64,000 nucleotides of DNA from Robinsoniella peoriensis (GTDB lineage Bacteria; Bacillota; Clostridia; Lachnospirales; Lachnospiraceae), in assembly GCF_042680125.1 (NCBI RefSeq), contig NZ_JBHTNY010000010.1. The stretch is one strand, 5' to 3'. Every line of letters starts with the position of its first letter. Position 1 is the first letter of the stretch. A model generated the notes under the pieces. The model worked only from the letters and a program-made list of their open reading frames with translations. It was not told the origin of the DNA and did not search any database. Shown here piece after piece: positions 1-8,701 of this stretch. The translations under genes and the position numbers were made by a program.

Positions 1-631
1 GTCGAAAGTATTGCAGTCTTTCAAGCATACTATCATCTAAAACGGGAATGCCTATACGCTCTCCTACATCTTTTAGAAATAAAAATTTATCATACAGTTC
101 ATTATCCGGAACCGGAAATACTGCCGGGTTCAACCAGATATTAGACAGGATTATCAGCATCTCCGCCAATTGTTTGGGATACTTCGTACAAATGGAACCG
201 TCTTTAATTCCCTCATGCACCAGAGGCTCTATCACTTCTCTGCAAAAATTATTAATACTACCATACAGTTGTGCTGCCAAAAAGCGTGAGTTATGCATTA
301 GATCCGGCGCCGACTTCAGTACCTTTTCCTGATTTGGATTTCCCAAAGAAACCCGAATCGTTTTCTGTATCTTCTGTAAACCATTTAATGATGAGTCTTC
401 CATTATCGCATATACACTACTATACATCTCTGCAAACATACGCTCCATAACGGCTTCAATAATATCTTCTTTGGATTTAAAATGATGGTAGATGGCACCC
501 TTGCTTAAATCCCCCAATTCATCTATTATTGCCTGAATTGTTGTACTATCGTATCCTTTTTCCACAAACAATCTGGTAGCCACATCTAAGATACGATTTA
601 CTGTAACTTCCGGATACTTATTTCTAGCCAT
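1..631 (-). CDS. TetR/AcrR family transcriptional regulator (3' end outside window)
   Basis: The reading frame begins with ATG at 631-629, behind an AGGAG ribosome binding site, and runs off the left edge, so about 210 residues are visible. The N-terminal 50 residues form a TetR-type helix-turn-helix (start MARNKYPEV, then KGAIYHHFKSKEDI in the recognition region). The rest is the variable ligand-binding and dimerisation part. It should be a dimeric repressor. The promoter and a palindromic operator lie directly upstream (641-698), which argues for autorepression. Its other target, probably an efflux or detoxification gene, would lie left of the window. The family call is firm; the ligand is unknown. 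Confidence 0.9.
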   Translation of the reverse strand, partial: MARNKYPEVTVNRILDVATRLFVEKGYDSTTIQAIIDELGDLSKGAIYHHFKSKEDIIEAVMERMFAEMYSSVYAIMEDSSLNGLQKIQKTIRVSLGNPNQEKVLKSAPDLMHNSRFLAAQLYGSINNFCREVIEPLVHEGIKDGSICTKYPKQLAEMLIILSNIWLNPAVFPVPDNELYDKFLFLKDVGERIGIPVLDDSMLERLQYFR

Positions 632-640
632 ACGTTCATC

Positions 641-698
641 TCCTGTATACATACTATTGGTATGTATGTAGTATACAGGAACTTTTACGCATTGTCAA
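641..698 (-). promoter_or_regulatory. Promoter and nested palindromic operator of the TetR gene
   Basis: On the minus strand TTGACA (698-693), a 17-nt spacer and TATACT (675-670) form a near-consensus sigma-A promoter. The region carries two perfect inverted repeats. The outer one is TCCTGTATAC (641-650) with GTATACAGGA (671-680). The inner one is ATACATAC (647-654), TATTG, GTATGTAT (660-667). The operator covers the -10 box and the transcription start, as expected for repression by the encoded TetR protein. The two palindromes have different centres, so two dimers could bind. Confidence 0.85.
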
Positions 699-745
699 TC
701 ATTATTCTGGTCTTTGATAACGTTACCTTCTGATCTGTATAATTT

Positions 746-1582
746 TTACTCTTTATTCTCTCTAAATCTCATTATCATTTCATTCGTCAGACTAATCGCG
801 GTGTCGCAAACCGGTATATCTTCTCTGTTAAACCACTCTGCAAATTCCAGCTCATTCCGATCCAGCGTTATGTCTTTTGCGCCATCAAGGTCTGCATAAA
901 ATCCGAACAGCAATGTACTGGAAAAAGCCCAGGGCTGGCTTTTATAATATCTTATATTCTTTACTTTAAGCCCCACTTCTTCCATAACTTCCCGTTTTAC
1001 TGTTTCTTCAATCGTCTCACCAACCTCTGCAAATCCCGCTATCAAAGCATATTTCTTATAATTCCGCCCGGAATATCTGGACATCAGAAGCTTATTTCCA
1101 TCTACAATTCCTACAATTACTGCAGGTGAAAGTTTGGGATATTCCTGTAATCCGCATTCGCTGCAAAACATCATTCGTTCTTTATCATGATGTTTCATTG
1201 GTTTACCGCATCTGCCACAAAAACGTCTGGTTTGATACCAGCTGAATATTTGAAATGCGGTTATTCCTGCAAATGCCAGATATTGGGGCTGTGCAGTCCG
1301 GAATATTTCCACATTCGCCATGGTAAATCCTGTTCCAGGGGAATTTGCTATGTTATTTGCCAGATAAAAACTCTGGCTGTTGATTGAAAATAAATAAGTA
1401 CATCCCTCCTGCAGATTCTCTTCCATCGATTCCAGGTCTTTTAACCTCGGAAAGACGATTTGGTCATCACTGATATTTATCAAAACTTCATTTCCATGAA
1501 AACAAAGCAGAAAACTATCCTTATTTGGCAAATCAGGGGTATACTGATTATCTAAAACATATGGTGCTATATCCTGAATCAT
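746..1582 (-). CDS. nudC: NAD(+) diphosphatase (NADH pyrophosphatase)
   Basis: Hydrolyses NADH/NAD+ to NMN(H) and AMP; NudC enzymes also remove NAD caps from RNA. It has 278 residues, usual for the family. A four-cysteine zinc ribbon sits at about 122-143 (CGRC then CSEC). The Nudix box starts near residue 183, with the REVMEEVG core. The NADH-pyrophosphatase signature SQPWAF follows near 215, in the place of the usual SQPWPF. The N-terminal 110 residues are the variable NudC N-terminal domain. It stands alone on the minus strand between the TetR gene and the AAC(3)-like gene. A strong family call. Confidence 0.93.
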   Translation of the reverse strand: MIQDIAPYVLDNQYTPDLPNKDSFLLCFHGNEVLINISDDQIVFPRLKDLESMEENLQEGCTYLFSINSQSFYLANNIANSPGTGFTMANVEIFRTAQPQYLAFAGITAFQIFSWYQTRRFCGRCGKPMKHHDKERMMFCSECGLQEYPKLSPAVIVGIVDGNKLLMSRYSGRNYKKYALIAGFAEVGETIEETVKREVMEEVGLKVKNIRYYKSQPWAFSSTLLFGFYADLDGAKDITLDRNELEFAEWFNREDIPVCDTAISLTNEMIMRFRENKE

Positions 1583-1672
1583 TTATTCCTCCACCTTTCG
1601 TTTTGTTTTCTGCATTATATCAGGTTTAGAAAAAGCTTTCAATGCTTTTCAGAATCCGCCGCTTATATTCTT

Positions 1673-2476
1673 TTATTTTCTATATTTTTCAATCCACTTA
1701 ACAGCAAAGTCCACCAGTTCTCTTTGCTTCATGATGCGAATATCCGCATTTCCCAGTTGTACCACCCTTACTTCGTTTTCCTCTTCAAAAGCTTCCCCAA
1801 TTTTTTGAAAATCCTCACCATCCACCGCCAGTGTCTCGTAAGTAACCCATTGTCTGATTCCGCCCTTATTGACTGCACTGCTCTGAACCTCACTATGCTT
1901 TCCCGGATAATCAGCTATTGCATCTGCCAGATGTAGCGATGTGTTCTTATCATATCCCACTCCAATCAGTAAAACTTCCCCGCCCAGCTGGTACAAGCGA
2001 TCGATCGGGGATCCTGCACCAAAGATATTGGATAAATCGTGCTTTTCTGTTAAAAACTCTGCATATCTTCCCACCGCTGTCACAGAACGCACCGGATGAC
2101 TGCTGCGCTTTGCACCCGGCCATTTACGGAACATTTCTGCTACTGCCCCCATGTTATTGGAAGGGGTGATTTCAGGGTCATATGCAGGCCAGCATTTGCG
2201 TATGACAGGATACCACTTTCTTGGAAGATCCCCATGAATTCCTGTATCCGGATCCATGTTCTTCCAGCTCTGGGTTGGCATCATAATGGTTCCTTCCTCA
2301 CCAACAGACTCTAACAGTGCTTCAATCACAACTTGTGCCCCTCCACATACAAATCCAAGACTGCTCAGCGAAGTGTGCACAAAAACGGCTGCTCCTTTTT
2401 TTATTCCTATTTCATGAAATCCTTCCATGAAATCTGCTTTTGTTAAAAATGCTCTGTTTTCATCATTATTCGTCAT
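1673..2476 (-). CDS. AAC(3)-family aminoglycoside N-acetyltransferase-like protein
   Basis: Acetyl-CoA-dependent N-acetyltransferase fold of the aminoglycoside 3-N-acetyltransferase/YokD family, about 267 residues. Family features include the N-terminal VFVHTSLSSLG segment, GTIMMPTQSW, and a central HPVRSV and GAGSPIDRL region. I chose the ATG at 2476 because AGGAG sits 7 nt upstream; an in-frame ATG at 2506 has a weaker site. Chromosomal members often have no proven resistance role, so the natural substrate is uncertain. A 90-bp gap separates it from nudC and I see no obvious operon partner. Confidence 0.85.
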   Translation of the reverse strand: MTNNDENRAFLTKADFMEGFHEIGIKKGAAVFVHTSLSSLGFVCGGAQVVIEALLESVGEEGTIMMPTQSWKNMDPDTGIHGDLPRKWYPVIRKCWPAYDPEITPSNNMGAVAEMFRKWPGAKRSSHPVRSVTAVGRYAEFLTEKHDLSNIFGAGSPIDRLYQLGGEVLLIGVGYDKNTSLHLADAIADYPGKHSEVQSSAVNKGGIRQWVTYETLAVDGEDFQKIGEAFEEENEVRVVQLGNADIRIMKQRELVDFAVKWIEKYRK

Positions 2477-2633
2477 TTTGTTTCTCCTCGCATTATAAGT
2501 CGGCATTCTGGAAAGGATTCCTTTCTTTCCAATACCTTTATCCTATCACGCATTTTCTGAAAAACAAAAGGTTAACCGCGTAACCAAAGCCAATTCTTTC
2601 AAGATATTTTTGTACAATTTAACGAAAGCCACA

Positions 2634-3662
2634 TTATATTTTTTTTACACTCTGCCGTTCCACCAGCGTAACCGGTAAGATCCTTTCTTCCTGTATAATA
2701 TTTCCTTTCATCATTGACTCCAGTAAATCCATTGCCAAAGCCGCTTTCTCTTTTAAATCCTGCCGGATTGTAGTAAGCTTTGGTCTCACTATCTGTGCCG
2801 CCGACACATCATCAAACCCGGATACGGAAAAATCCTCCGGTATACGGTACCCATGATCCGTCAAATAACTCATAAATTCTATGGCATATACATCAGAAGC
2901 ACAGAACGCCGCCGTATATTCTCCCAGTTGGGATAATAATTGTTCATAGACCTCCGGGCGTTTTCCAGCTTCCATTGGCAGCATTTTAAAATCACACATA
3001 CCTCCGCCCCATTCCGTGATAGCCTTCACAAATCCACAGTATCTCTGGTGATCTGCGCACTCATCATTATCTGCCAGAAATAATATATTACGATGCCCCA
3101 TATTCCACAGATACTCCCCCATCTGGTATCCACCGCTAAAGTTATCAATGCCGATATTCCCATAGCGATCTATTTTTTTCAGAAAACCGTCAATTACAAC
3201 AAACGGAATTCTCATTCTGCTTCTCAGCTTCTCATACTCCTGTTCACAAAATCCCAGTAATAAAATCCCAGCCATATTCCAGATCGAAGAATATCGGACA
3301 ATTTCCTCCAAATCATCTTCTTCCCGAAGCAGCATAAAATATCCCTTTGCCTGAATTTCCTTCAAAAGGTTGGAAACCACCGTACCGACAAATGGATCTT
3401 CAATCATTCTGCCTTCGTATTTACAGTCATCAGACAGTATCACCCCGATGATTCGCGCATCATTTTGCGCCATCAAAATAGATGCCATATTGGGAAAATA
3501 CTGATTTTTCTCCAATACTTCCTGCACTTTTGCTACGGTAGTCTCGGAAATCTTTCTCGTCTTCCCGTGGATGACATTAGATACCGTGGCTGTGCTCACC
3601 CCCAGCTCATCTGCTATATCTTTAATCCGCACACGATATTCCTGCTTTTCTTCCTCAGCCAT
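2634..3662 (-). CDS. LacI-family transcriptional regulator
   Basis: An N-terminal LacI helix-turn-helix (VRIKDIADELGVSTATVSNV, then a hinge) is followed by a periplasmic-binding-protein-like sensor domain to residue 342. The start is placed at ATG 3662, where AAGGGGA lies 5 nt upstream. This ATG overlaps the end of the GNAT gene by 8 nt, so translation is probably coupled. LacI proteins bind sugars or related effectors and regulate nearby operons. No sugar gene is adjacent, so the target is not evident. The partner gene is a GNAT acetyltransferase, an unusual neighbour for this family. Confidence 0.9.
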   Translation of the reverse strand: MAEEEKQEYRVRIKDIADELGVSTATVSNVIHGKTRKISETTVAKVQEVLEKNQYFPNMASILMAQNDARIIGVILSDDCKYEGRMIEDPFVGTVVSNLLKEIQAKGYFMLLREEDDLEEIVRYSSIWNMAGILLLGFCEQEYEKLRSRMRIPFVVIDGFLKKIDRYGNIGIDNFSGGYQMGEYLWNMGHRNILFLADNDECADHQRYCGFVKAITEWGGGMCDFKMLPMEAGKRPEVYEQLLSQLGEYTAAFCASDVYAIEFMSYLTDHGYRIPEDFSVSGFDDVSAAQIVRPKLTTIRQDLKEKAALAMDLLESMMKGNIIQEERILPVTLVERQSVKKI

Positions 3663-4485
3663 ATAATCCCCTTCTGTAATACTGTATATCACCATCTTTG
3701 ATCAGCTGAAAGCCTGCTTTTTCAGCCAAAGCACGGGAACCCAGATTCTCTGATTTTGTTCTGATATAGACTTCCTCAAATCCCAAAAATGTCTTCCCAT
3801 AATCCAGAACAGCTCTGACTGCTTCAAATGCATATCCCTGTTTCTGCCAGACGCTGCCAATCAGATATCCCAGTTCAATCATTCCTGCTCCTTCCAATTC
3901 CCCATTTTCAAATCCCACTCTGCCAATCATCTGACTGGAACTCTTTTCAACTACAGTCCACATTCCATATCCATATAATGCATACATATGATCAAAATAG
4001 GATTCCAAAATCTCTCTTTCCTCATTAAGATCCTTCGGCAGTGCCGGTAAATACCTGGATATCTCCGGATCTTTGTATATCTCATATAATTCATACACAT
4101 CTTCCGGTACAGTTTCCCGAATAAGTAAACGGGCTGTCTCCGTGATAACAGAAGCGATCTTATAGTGTCTGTTATAGACACTCATCAAGAATTCGCTGTC
4201 CACTTCTTCCAGACCTTCTACCACCATATCAACCCCGTAAATACCGGCTGCACTTCCCATTGCATCATAAAAAACGCAGGGAATTCCTGCGTTTTTCGCT
4301 TTTTTTCCATTGGCAGCTGAATTTGTGATCAGAATGACGGATTTCAAATCATAAGACATGTCAGATGCTGCAGTTATCACTTTCCATCCTTCCTTTTGCA
4401 GGCGATTGAAAAACTGGTTTATTTCTTCTATTATATTGTTGTTCTCTATGTTTTGATTGAATATAATGTCATTTATGATAATCAT
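3655..4485 (-). CDS. GNAT acetyltransferase with an N-terminal degenerate HAD-like domain
   Basis: 276 residues in two parts. Residues from about 120 to the end are a RimJ/RimL-type GNAT domain: an RLLIRE start, a GRVGFENGE strand, a GYLIGSVWQKQGYAFEA acetyl-CoA-binding region, and a SRALAEKAGF end. Residues 1-115 resemble a HAD-like Rossmann domain: ILITNSAANGKKAKNAGIPC followed by GVDMVVEG. They lack the catalytic DxD motif, so this part is probably non-catalytic. It is the promoter-proximal gene of a two-gene unit with the LacI regulator. The acetyl acceptor is unknown. Confidence 0.85.
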   Translation of the reverse strand: MIIINDIIFNQNIENNNIIEEINQFFNRLQKEGWKVITAASDMSYDLKSVILITNSAANGKKAKNAGIPCVFYDAMGSAAGIYGVDMVVEGLEEVDSEFLMSVYNRHYKIASVITETARLLIRETVPEDVYELYEIYKDPEISRYLPALPKDLNEEREILESYFDHMYALYGYGMWTVVEKSSSQMIGRVGFENGELEGAGMIELGYLIGSVWQKQGYAFEAVRAVLDYGKTFLGFEEVYIRTKSENLGSRALAEKAGFQLIKDGDIQYYRRGLYG

Positions 4486-4654
4486 AGGGCTCCGATTAGG
4501 CTGTAATATAAATTCTTATTGATGCAGCCTGAAAAGATTTAATTTTTTATTATGTTAAACTATTAAATAATTATTTGCAATATTTTTATTATATCATATT
4601 TAGTCCAAAAAATGCTGCAATATCCGCAATCTATATCATCTTAGTAAACCACAA

Positions 4655-4693
4655 GAACAAAGGAATGCCCAATCACCCGGCATTCCTTTGTTC
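4655..4693. terminator. Perfect 15-bp stem-loop between the phosphotransferase and GNAT genes
   Basis: GAACAAAGGAATGCC (4655-4669) pairs perfectly with 4679-4693 across a 9-nt loop. It lies 35 bp past the stop of the minus-strand phosphotransferase gene. The U-run is weak on either strand, so termination strength is uncertain. The rest of the interval 4486-4728 is AT-rich with no gene seen. Confidence 0.6.
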
Positions 4694-4728
4694 CCCACTA
4701 TTCAATCTTCAATTTTATTCCAGTCATT

Positions 4729-5475
4729 CTATTGATATTCGCAAACATCAATCCACTTCATTAAATCTTCTTTTTCTGCTTCCACACCTTTTGTGAGGCG
4801 GGATGCAGCTACAATCGGAAGCCACTGCTCTACGTATTGTTTTGCAGTGTCACTCTTCCTGCAGAATAGATCCATGTAAAGCTTTGCTGCTTCATGATTT
4901 TGCAATGCGAAGCAGAGATAAGTATTGGCGGTATCGGCACTTGCGTTACCCTGGGTGGCATGTGCCCAGTCAACAATCGCAGCTGTTCCGCTTTCATCGA
5001 TAATAATATTGCTCGGGTTGAAATCGCCATGACATACTTTGGTATGGGTAGGCATCCCCTGCAGGCGGGTGTTGAGTTCATAACGAACAGTTGCATCCAG
5101 TCCTGTTGCAGTAATCTTACGAATCATCTTATCTTTCAACTTGTTTAATAAAGGTGCTTTTTTGCTGTGCATCTCTAGCTGAAGGTCAACAAATAAATTC
5201 ATATATTCCTCAAGCCTTTCCGGATGCTCCTGCATCAACTGCTCTAATGTCTTACCTTGGACAAATTCAGATACGATCGCCCATTTTCCATCGACTTTCG
5301 TTACTTCCAGAACCTGCGGGATATTAAGTCCCGTTTCTTCTGCTCTTGCCTGATTTAATGCTTCATTTAAAATATTTGCTTTCGTGAAACTTGATTCAAA
5401 TACCTTGACCGCCTTGCCGCCGTCTCTGTAAACCATTTTCTGGTCCCTTTTTGCAATAATCTGTAATTCTGACAT
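4729..5475 (-). CDS. Phosphotransferase of the APH/choline-kinase superfamily
   Basis: About 248 residues with the protein-kinase-like fold of aminoglycoside phosphotransferases. The Brenner motif is HGDFNPSN; the metal-binding motif is VDWAHATQGN, close to the usual DxD/E region. The start at 5475 follows GGGGGA with good spacing; an in-frame ATG 7 codons upstream is less likely. Family members phosphorylate antibiotics, choline, homoserine, sugars or related small molecules. The sequence alone does not identify the substrate, and no neighbour suggests one. Confidence 0.8.
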   Translation of the reverse strand: MSELQIIAKRDQKMVYRDGGKAVKVFESSFTKANILNEALNQARAEETGLNIPQVLEVTKVDGKWAIVSEFVQGKTLEQLMQEHPERLEEYMNLFVDLQLEMHSKKAPLLNKLKDKMIRKITATGLDATVRYELNTRLQGMPTHTKVCHGDFNPSNIIIDESGTAAIVDWAHATQGNASADTANTYLCFALQNHEAAKLYMDLFCRKSDTAKQYVEQWLPIVAASRLTKGVEAEKEDLMKWIDVCEYQ

Positions 5476-5508
5476 TAGAAAATCCCCCTTTTCCATGTTG
5501 TTGGTTCT

Positions 5509-5550
5509 GCCAGGCAGACACTTGTAATGTACTAAGGAGGACTGCCTGGC
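5509..5550. other. Hairpin upstream of the phosphotransferase gene
   Basis: GCCAGGCAG (5509-5517) pairs with CTGCCTGGC (5542-5550) in the 5' leader of the minus-strand phosphotransferase gene. The loop contains AAGGAGG. It may be a leader hairpin that influences expression; function unknown. Confidence 0.45.
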
Positions 5551-5605
5551 AATTGATGTTTACAAACTGCCATTCAACCGTTCTTGGAATAAAACTGATC
5601 GTGGA

Positions 5606-5641
5606 AATTACGGCAGACTGTAGACTCAATCTGCCGTAATT
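5606..5641 (-). terminator. Probable adhE terminator
   Basis: A perfect 12-bp stem (AATTACGGCAGA 5606-5617 with 5630-5641) lies about 65 nt past the adhE stop codon. Only a short U-rich tail follows on the minus strand, so termination may be partial. Confidence 0.6.
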
Positions 5642-5704
5642 CTTCATACTATAGCAAGGTATCCGACTGAACAGCTTATCTATAAACTATACCATATAGG
5701 AATC

Positions 5705-8326
5705 CTATTTGCCATAGTATGCAGCTAAATAAATTTCTTTGATTTCCTTCATAAGAGGATATCTTGGGTTAGCTCCTGTACACTGATCATCAAATGCCTG
5801 TTCAACCATGTCATCTAATGTATCCAGGAAGTATTTTTCATCTACGCCGTAATCAGCGATACATTTTTTAATACCGATTTTTTCTTTTAATTCTTCTAAT
5901 GCTGTAATTAATTTTTCGAATGTGTCGTTGTCATCCTTGCCTACGATGCCTGCAAAGCGAGCTGCTTCCGCATATCTTTCTTTTGCATGCGGATACTGAT
6001 ACTGAGAGAATGTACCCATCTTTGTAGGAACGTCAACTGCGTTGAAACGCATAACTCTTGTAAGGATTAAAGCATTTGCAACACCATGTGGCAGGTGATG
6101 GAATGCACCTAATTTATGGGCAAGAGAGTGGTTGATTCCAAGGAATGCGTTAGCGAATGCCATACCTGCCATACAAGCAGCATCAGCCATTTTTTCTCTT
6201 GCGATCGGATCATTTGCTCCGTTTTCATATGCTGAAGGCAGATACTGGAATACATTTTTAATTGCTTTTAATGCAAGACCGTCTGTATAGTCTGTAGCCA
6301 TGATGGAAACGTATGCTTCTAATGCATGTGTCATTACGTCGATACCGGAAGCACTTGTTAAGCCTTTTGGCTGGTTCATCATGTTATCAGCATCAATGAT
6401 AGCCATGTTAGGAAGCAGTTCATAGTCTGCTAACGGATATTTTACTCCGGATTTTTCATCTGTGATAATTGCAAATGGTGTAACCTCAGAACCTGTACCT
6501 GAAGATGTAGGGATAGCTACGAAGTAAGCTTTTTCGCCCATCTTAGGGAAGGTGTATACTCTCTTACGGATATCCATGAAGTCCATTGCCATTCTCATGA
6601 AGTCAGCTTCCGGATGTTCGTACATTACCCACATAATCTTAGCAGCATCCATTGCAGAACCACCGCCAAGTGCAATGATCGTATCCGGTTCGAATTCTGT
6701 CATTGCTTTTGCACCAGCCTGTGCACATGCAAGTGTTGGGTCCGGAGCTACGTCAAAGAAGCAGGTATGCTGGATTCCCATAGCGTCTAATTTCTCTTCG
6801 ATTGGTTTTACATAACCATTCTTATATAAGAAACTATCGGTTACGATAAAGCATTTTTTCTTATTCATGATTGTTCCCAGTTCATCAAGAGCAACCGGCA
6901 TACAGCCTTTTTTGAAGTAAACTTTTTCAGGTGTTCTAAACCACAGCATATTTTCTCTCCTCTCAGCAACTGTCTTGATGTTGATTAAGTGTTTTACACC
7001 AACATTCTCGGAAATGGAGTTACCGCCCCAGGATCCGCATCCAAGTGTTAAAGATGGAGCCAGTTTGAAGTTGTATAAGTCACCGATACCACCCTGAGCT
7101 GCAGGAGTATTGATTAATACACGGCAGGTCTTCATAGCTGCTGCGTGTTTTTCCATTTTTTCTTTCTGTGCCGGATGGATGTACAGGGATGCTGTATGTC
7201 CGTATCCGCCGTCAGCTACTAACTGAGCTGCTTTTACAAGAGCTTCATCGAAGTCTTTTGCTTTATATAATGCCAGTACCGGAGATAATTTCTCATGTGC
7301 GAATTCTTCACTGATGTCTACAGATTCTACTTCACCGATCAGGATCTTGGTTGCTTCCGGAACTTCTACACCTGCAAGCTTTGCGATTGTATAAGCGGAC
7401 TGTCCAACGATCTTAGCGTTTAATGCGCCGTTGATGATGATTGTTTTACGAACCTTATCCAGTTCTTCGCCTTTTAAGAAATAGCATCCGCGGTCTGCGA
7501 ATTCTTTCTTTACTGCGTCATAGATGCTTCCTACTGCTGTTACAGACTGCTCAGAAGCACAGATCATACCATTATCAAATGTTTTGGAATGGATGATGGA
7601 GTTTACTGCAAGTTTTACATCTGCTGTATCATCAATTACAACAGGGGTATTACCAGCGCCTACACCTAAAGCAGGTTTTCCTGAAGAGTATGCGGCTTTA
7701 ACCATACCAGGACCACCGGTTGCAAGGATGCAGTCTGCTGCTTTCATTACTTCATTTGTTAATTCAAGGGAAGGAACGTCGATCCATCCGATGATGCCTT
7801 CCGGTGCTCCTGCTTTTACTGCTGCATCTAAAACAATCTTAGCTGCTGCAATGGTACAGTCTTTTGCACGCGGATGCGGGCTGATGATGATGGCATTTCT
7901 GGTCTTCAGAGAAATTAAAGTCTTGAAGATTGCTGTTGAAGTCGGGTTTGTGGTTGGGATTACTGCTGCAATTAATCCTAACGGCTCTGCAATTTTTTTA
8001 ATACCAAATGCAGAATCCTCTTCAATCACGCCACAGGTCTTTGTACTTCTGTAAGCATTGTAGATATACTCTGCAGCATAGTGGTTTTTGATAACCTTAT
8101 CTTCTACAATACCCATACCTGTTTCAGCAACTGCCTGTTTTGCCAGCGGAATACGCTGCATATTTGCTGCCATAGCAGCTTCAAAAAAGATCTTATCTAC
8201 CTGTTCCTGTGTGAAAGTAGCAAATACCTTCTGCGCTTCGCGCATAGCAGCCAGTTTCGCATTCAATGCTTCAACACTGTCAATCACTTCAGGTACTACA
8301 TTAACCGTGGTTTCTTTCTTAGCCAT
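5705..8326 (-). CDS. adhE: Bifunctional acetaldehyde-CoA/alcohol dehydrogenase
   Basis: Converts acetyl-CoA to acetaldehyde and then ethanol, consuming two NADH, the usual fermentative NADH sink. 873 residues, normal for AdhE. The N-terminal half is an acylating aldehyde dehydrogenase with the catalytic Cys in NGMICASEQ. The C-terminal half is an iron-dependent alcohol dehydrogenase with GGGSAMDAAK, TSSGTGSEVTPFAIITD and metal-ligand histidines in NHSLAHKLGAFHHLPHG. The start at 8326 is preceded by AAGGAGG. An in-frame upstream ATG would extend it by 19 residues but lacks such a site. AdhE forms spirosome filaments in characterised species. Regulation: see the promoter with Rex-like operators at 8377-8427. 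Confidence 0.97.
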   Translation of the reverse strand: MAKKETTVNVVPEVIDSVEALNAKLAAMREAQKVFATFTQEQVDKIFFEAAMAANMQRIPLAKQAVAETGMGIVEDKVIKNHYAAEYIYNAYRSTKTCGVIEEDSAFGIKKIAEPLGLIAAVIPTTNPTSTAIFKTLISLKTRNAIIISPHPRAKDCTIAAAKIVLDAAVKAGAPEGIIGWIDVPSLELTNEVMKAADCILATGGPGMVKAAYSSGKPALGVGAGNTPVVIDDTADVKLAVNSIIHSKTFDNGMICASEQSVTAVGSIYDAVKKEFADRGCYFLKGEELDKVRKTIIINGALNAKIVGQSAYTIAKLAGVEVPEATKILIGEVESVDISEEFAHEKLSPVLALYKAKDFDEALVKAAQLVADGGYGHTASLYIHPAQKEKMEKHAAAMKTCRVLINTPAAQGGIGDLYNFKLAPSLTLGCGSWGGNSISENVGVKHLINIKTVAERRENMLWFRTPEKVYFKKGCMPVALDELGTIMNKKKCFIVTDSFLYKNGYVKPIEEKLDAMGIQHTCFFDVAPDPTLACAQAGAKAMTEFEPDTIIALGGGSAMDAAKIMWVMYEHPEADFMRMAMDFMDIRKRVYTFPKMGEKAYFVAIPTSSGTGSEVTPFAIITDEKSGVKYPLADYELLPNMAIIDADNMMNQPKGLTSASGIDVMTHALEAYVSIMATDYTDGLALKAIKNVFQYLPSAYENGANDPIAREKMADAACMAGMAFANAFLGINHSLAHKLGAFHHLPHGVANALILTRVMRFNAVDVPTKMGTFSQYQYPHAKERYAEAARFAGIVGKDDNDTFEKLITALEELKEKIGIKKCIADYGVDEKYFLDTLDDMVEQAFDDQCTGANPRYPLMKEIKEIYLAAYYGK

Positions 8327-8376
8327 GTTTGTTCCTCCTTGAATAGGTGAATTTATAATTTGTTTTGGTTCATTTA

Positions 8377-8427
8377 TTGACAATTTTTTAACAAGGTCAT
8401 CATACTATACCGTTAAAATTTTGTCAA
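8377..8427 (-). promoter_or_regulatory. adhE promoter with two Rex-like operators
   Basis: On the minus strand TTGACA (8427-8422), a 17-nt spacer and TATGAT (8404-8399) form a strong promoter. Two 18-bp sites fit the 7-4-7 Rex architecture (consensus TTGTTAA-N4-TTAACAA). Site 1 at 8377-8394 is TTGACAA-TTTT-TTAACAA, just downstream of the -10. Site 2 at 8410-8427 is, on the minus strand, TTGACAA-AATT-TTAACGG, overlapping the -35. Rex is an NADH-sensing repressor known to control adhE in Firmicutes. The binding itself is inferred. Confidence 0.8.
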
Positions 8428-8603
8428 TCCTTTTTTTAAAAAAACTACAAAGATTTTTTTACCATCTGAATACTCGTAAAATTCCACATTGTAACCTGCT
8501 CAAATTCGCTATAAATACAGATTTTCTCACAAAAAATCACATTCCAAAAGGACAGGACCCCTAATTATTAAATTTTTGTAAATTGACCTAGTATTTCCAA
8601 ATA

Positions 8604-8671
8604 ACAAAAAAATATTCCCCAGGTCCGGCGGTTTATTTCGTTAATAAAATGCCAAACTCTGAGGAATATTT
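8604..8671 (-). terminator. Intrinsic terminator of the cyclophilin gene
   Basis: AAATATTCC (8610-8618) pairs with GGAATATTT (8663-8671), with an extended inner stem. On the minus strand it is followed by a seven-base T run, a typical intrinsic terminator. The stretch 8428-8603 between it and the adhE promoter is AT-rich with no gene seen. Confidence 0.8.
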
Positions 8672-8701
8672 ATATGAAATTTGTTTTAGTTTGTTAAAAA
8701 A

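Noticed and set aside
48..332. Plus-strand frame at the left edge
   Set aside because: Lies opposite the clear TetR coding sequence.
7524..8054. A 176-codon open frame on the plus strand opposite adhE
   Set aside because: Shadow of the adhE reading frame; no ribosome binding site, no domain, and adhE is certain.
8540..8565. Similarity of an AAAGGACAGGACCCC segment to the sequence at 30595-30620
   Set aside because: Short match of low-complexity terminator-like sequence; not enough to call a repeat family.
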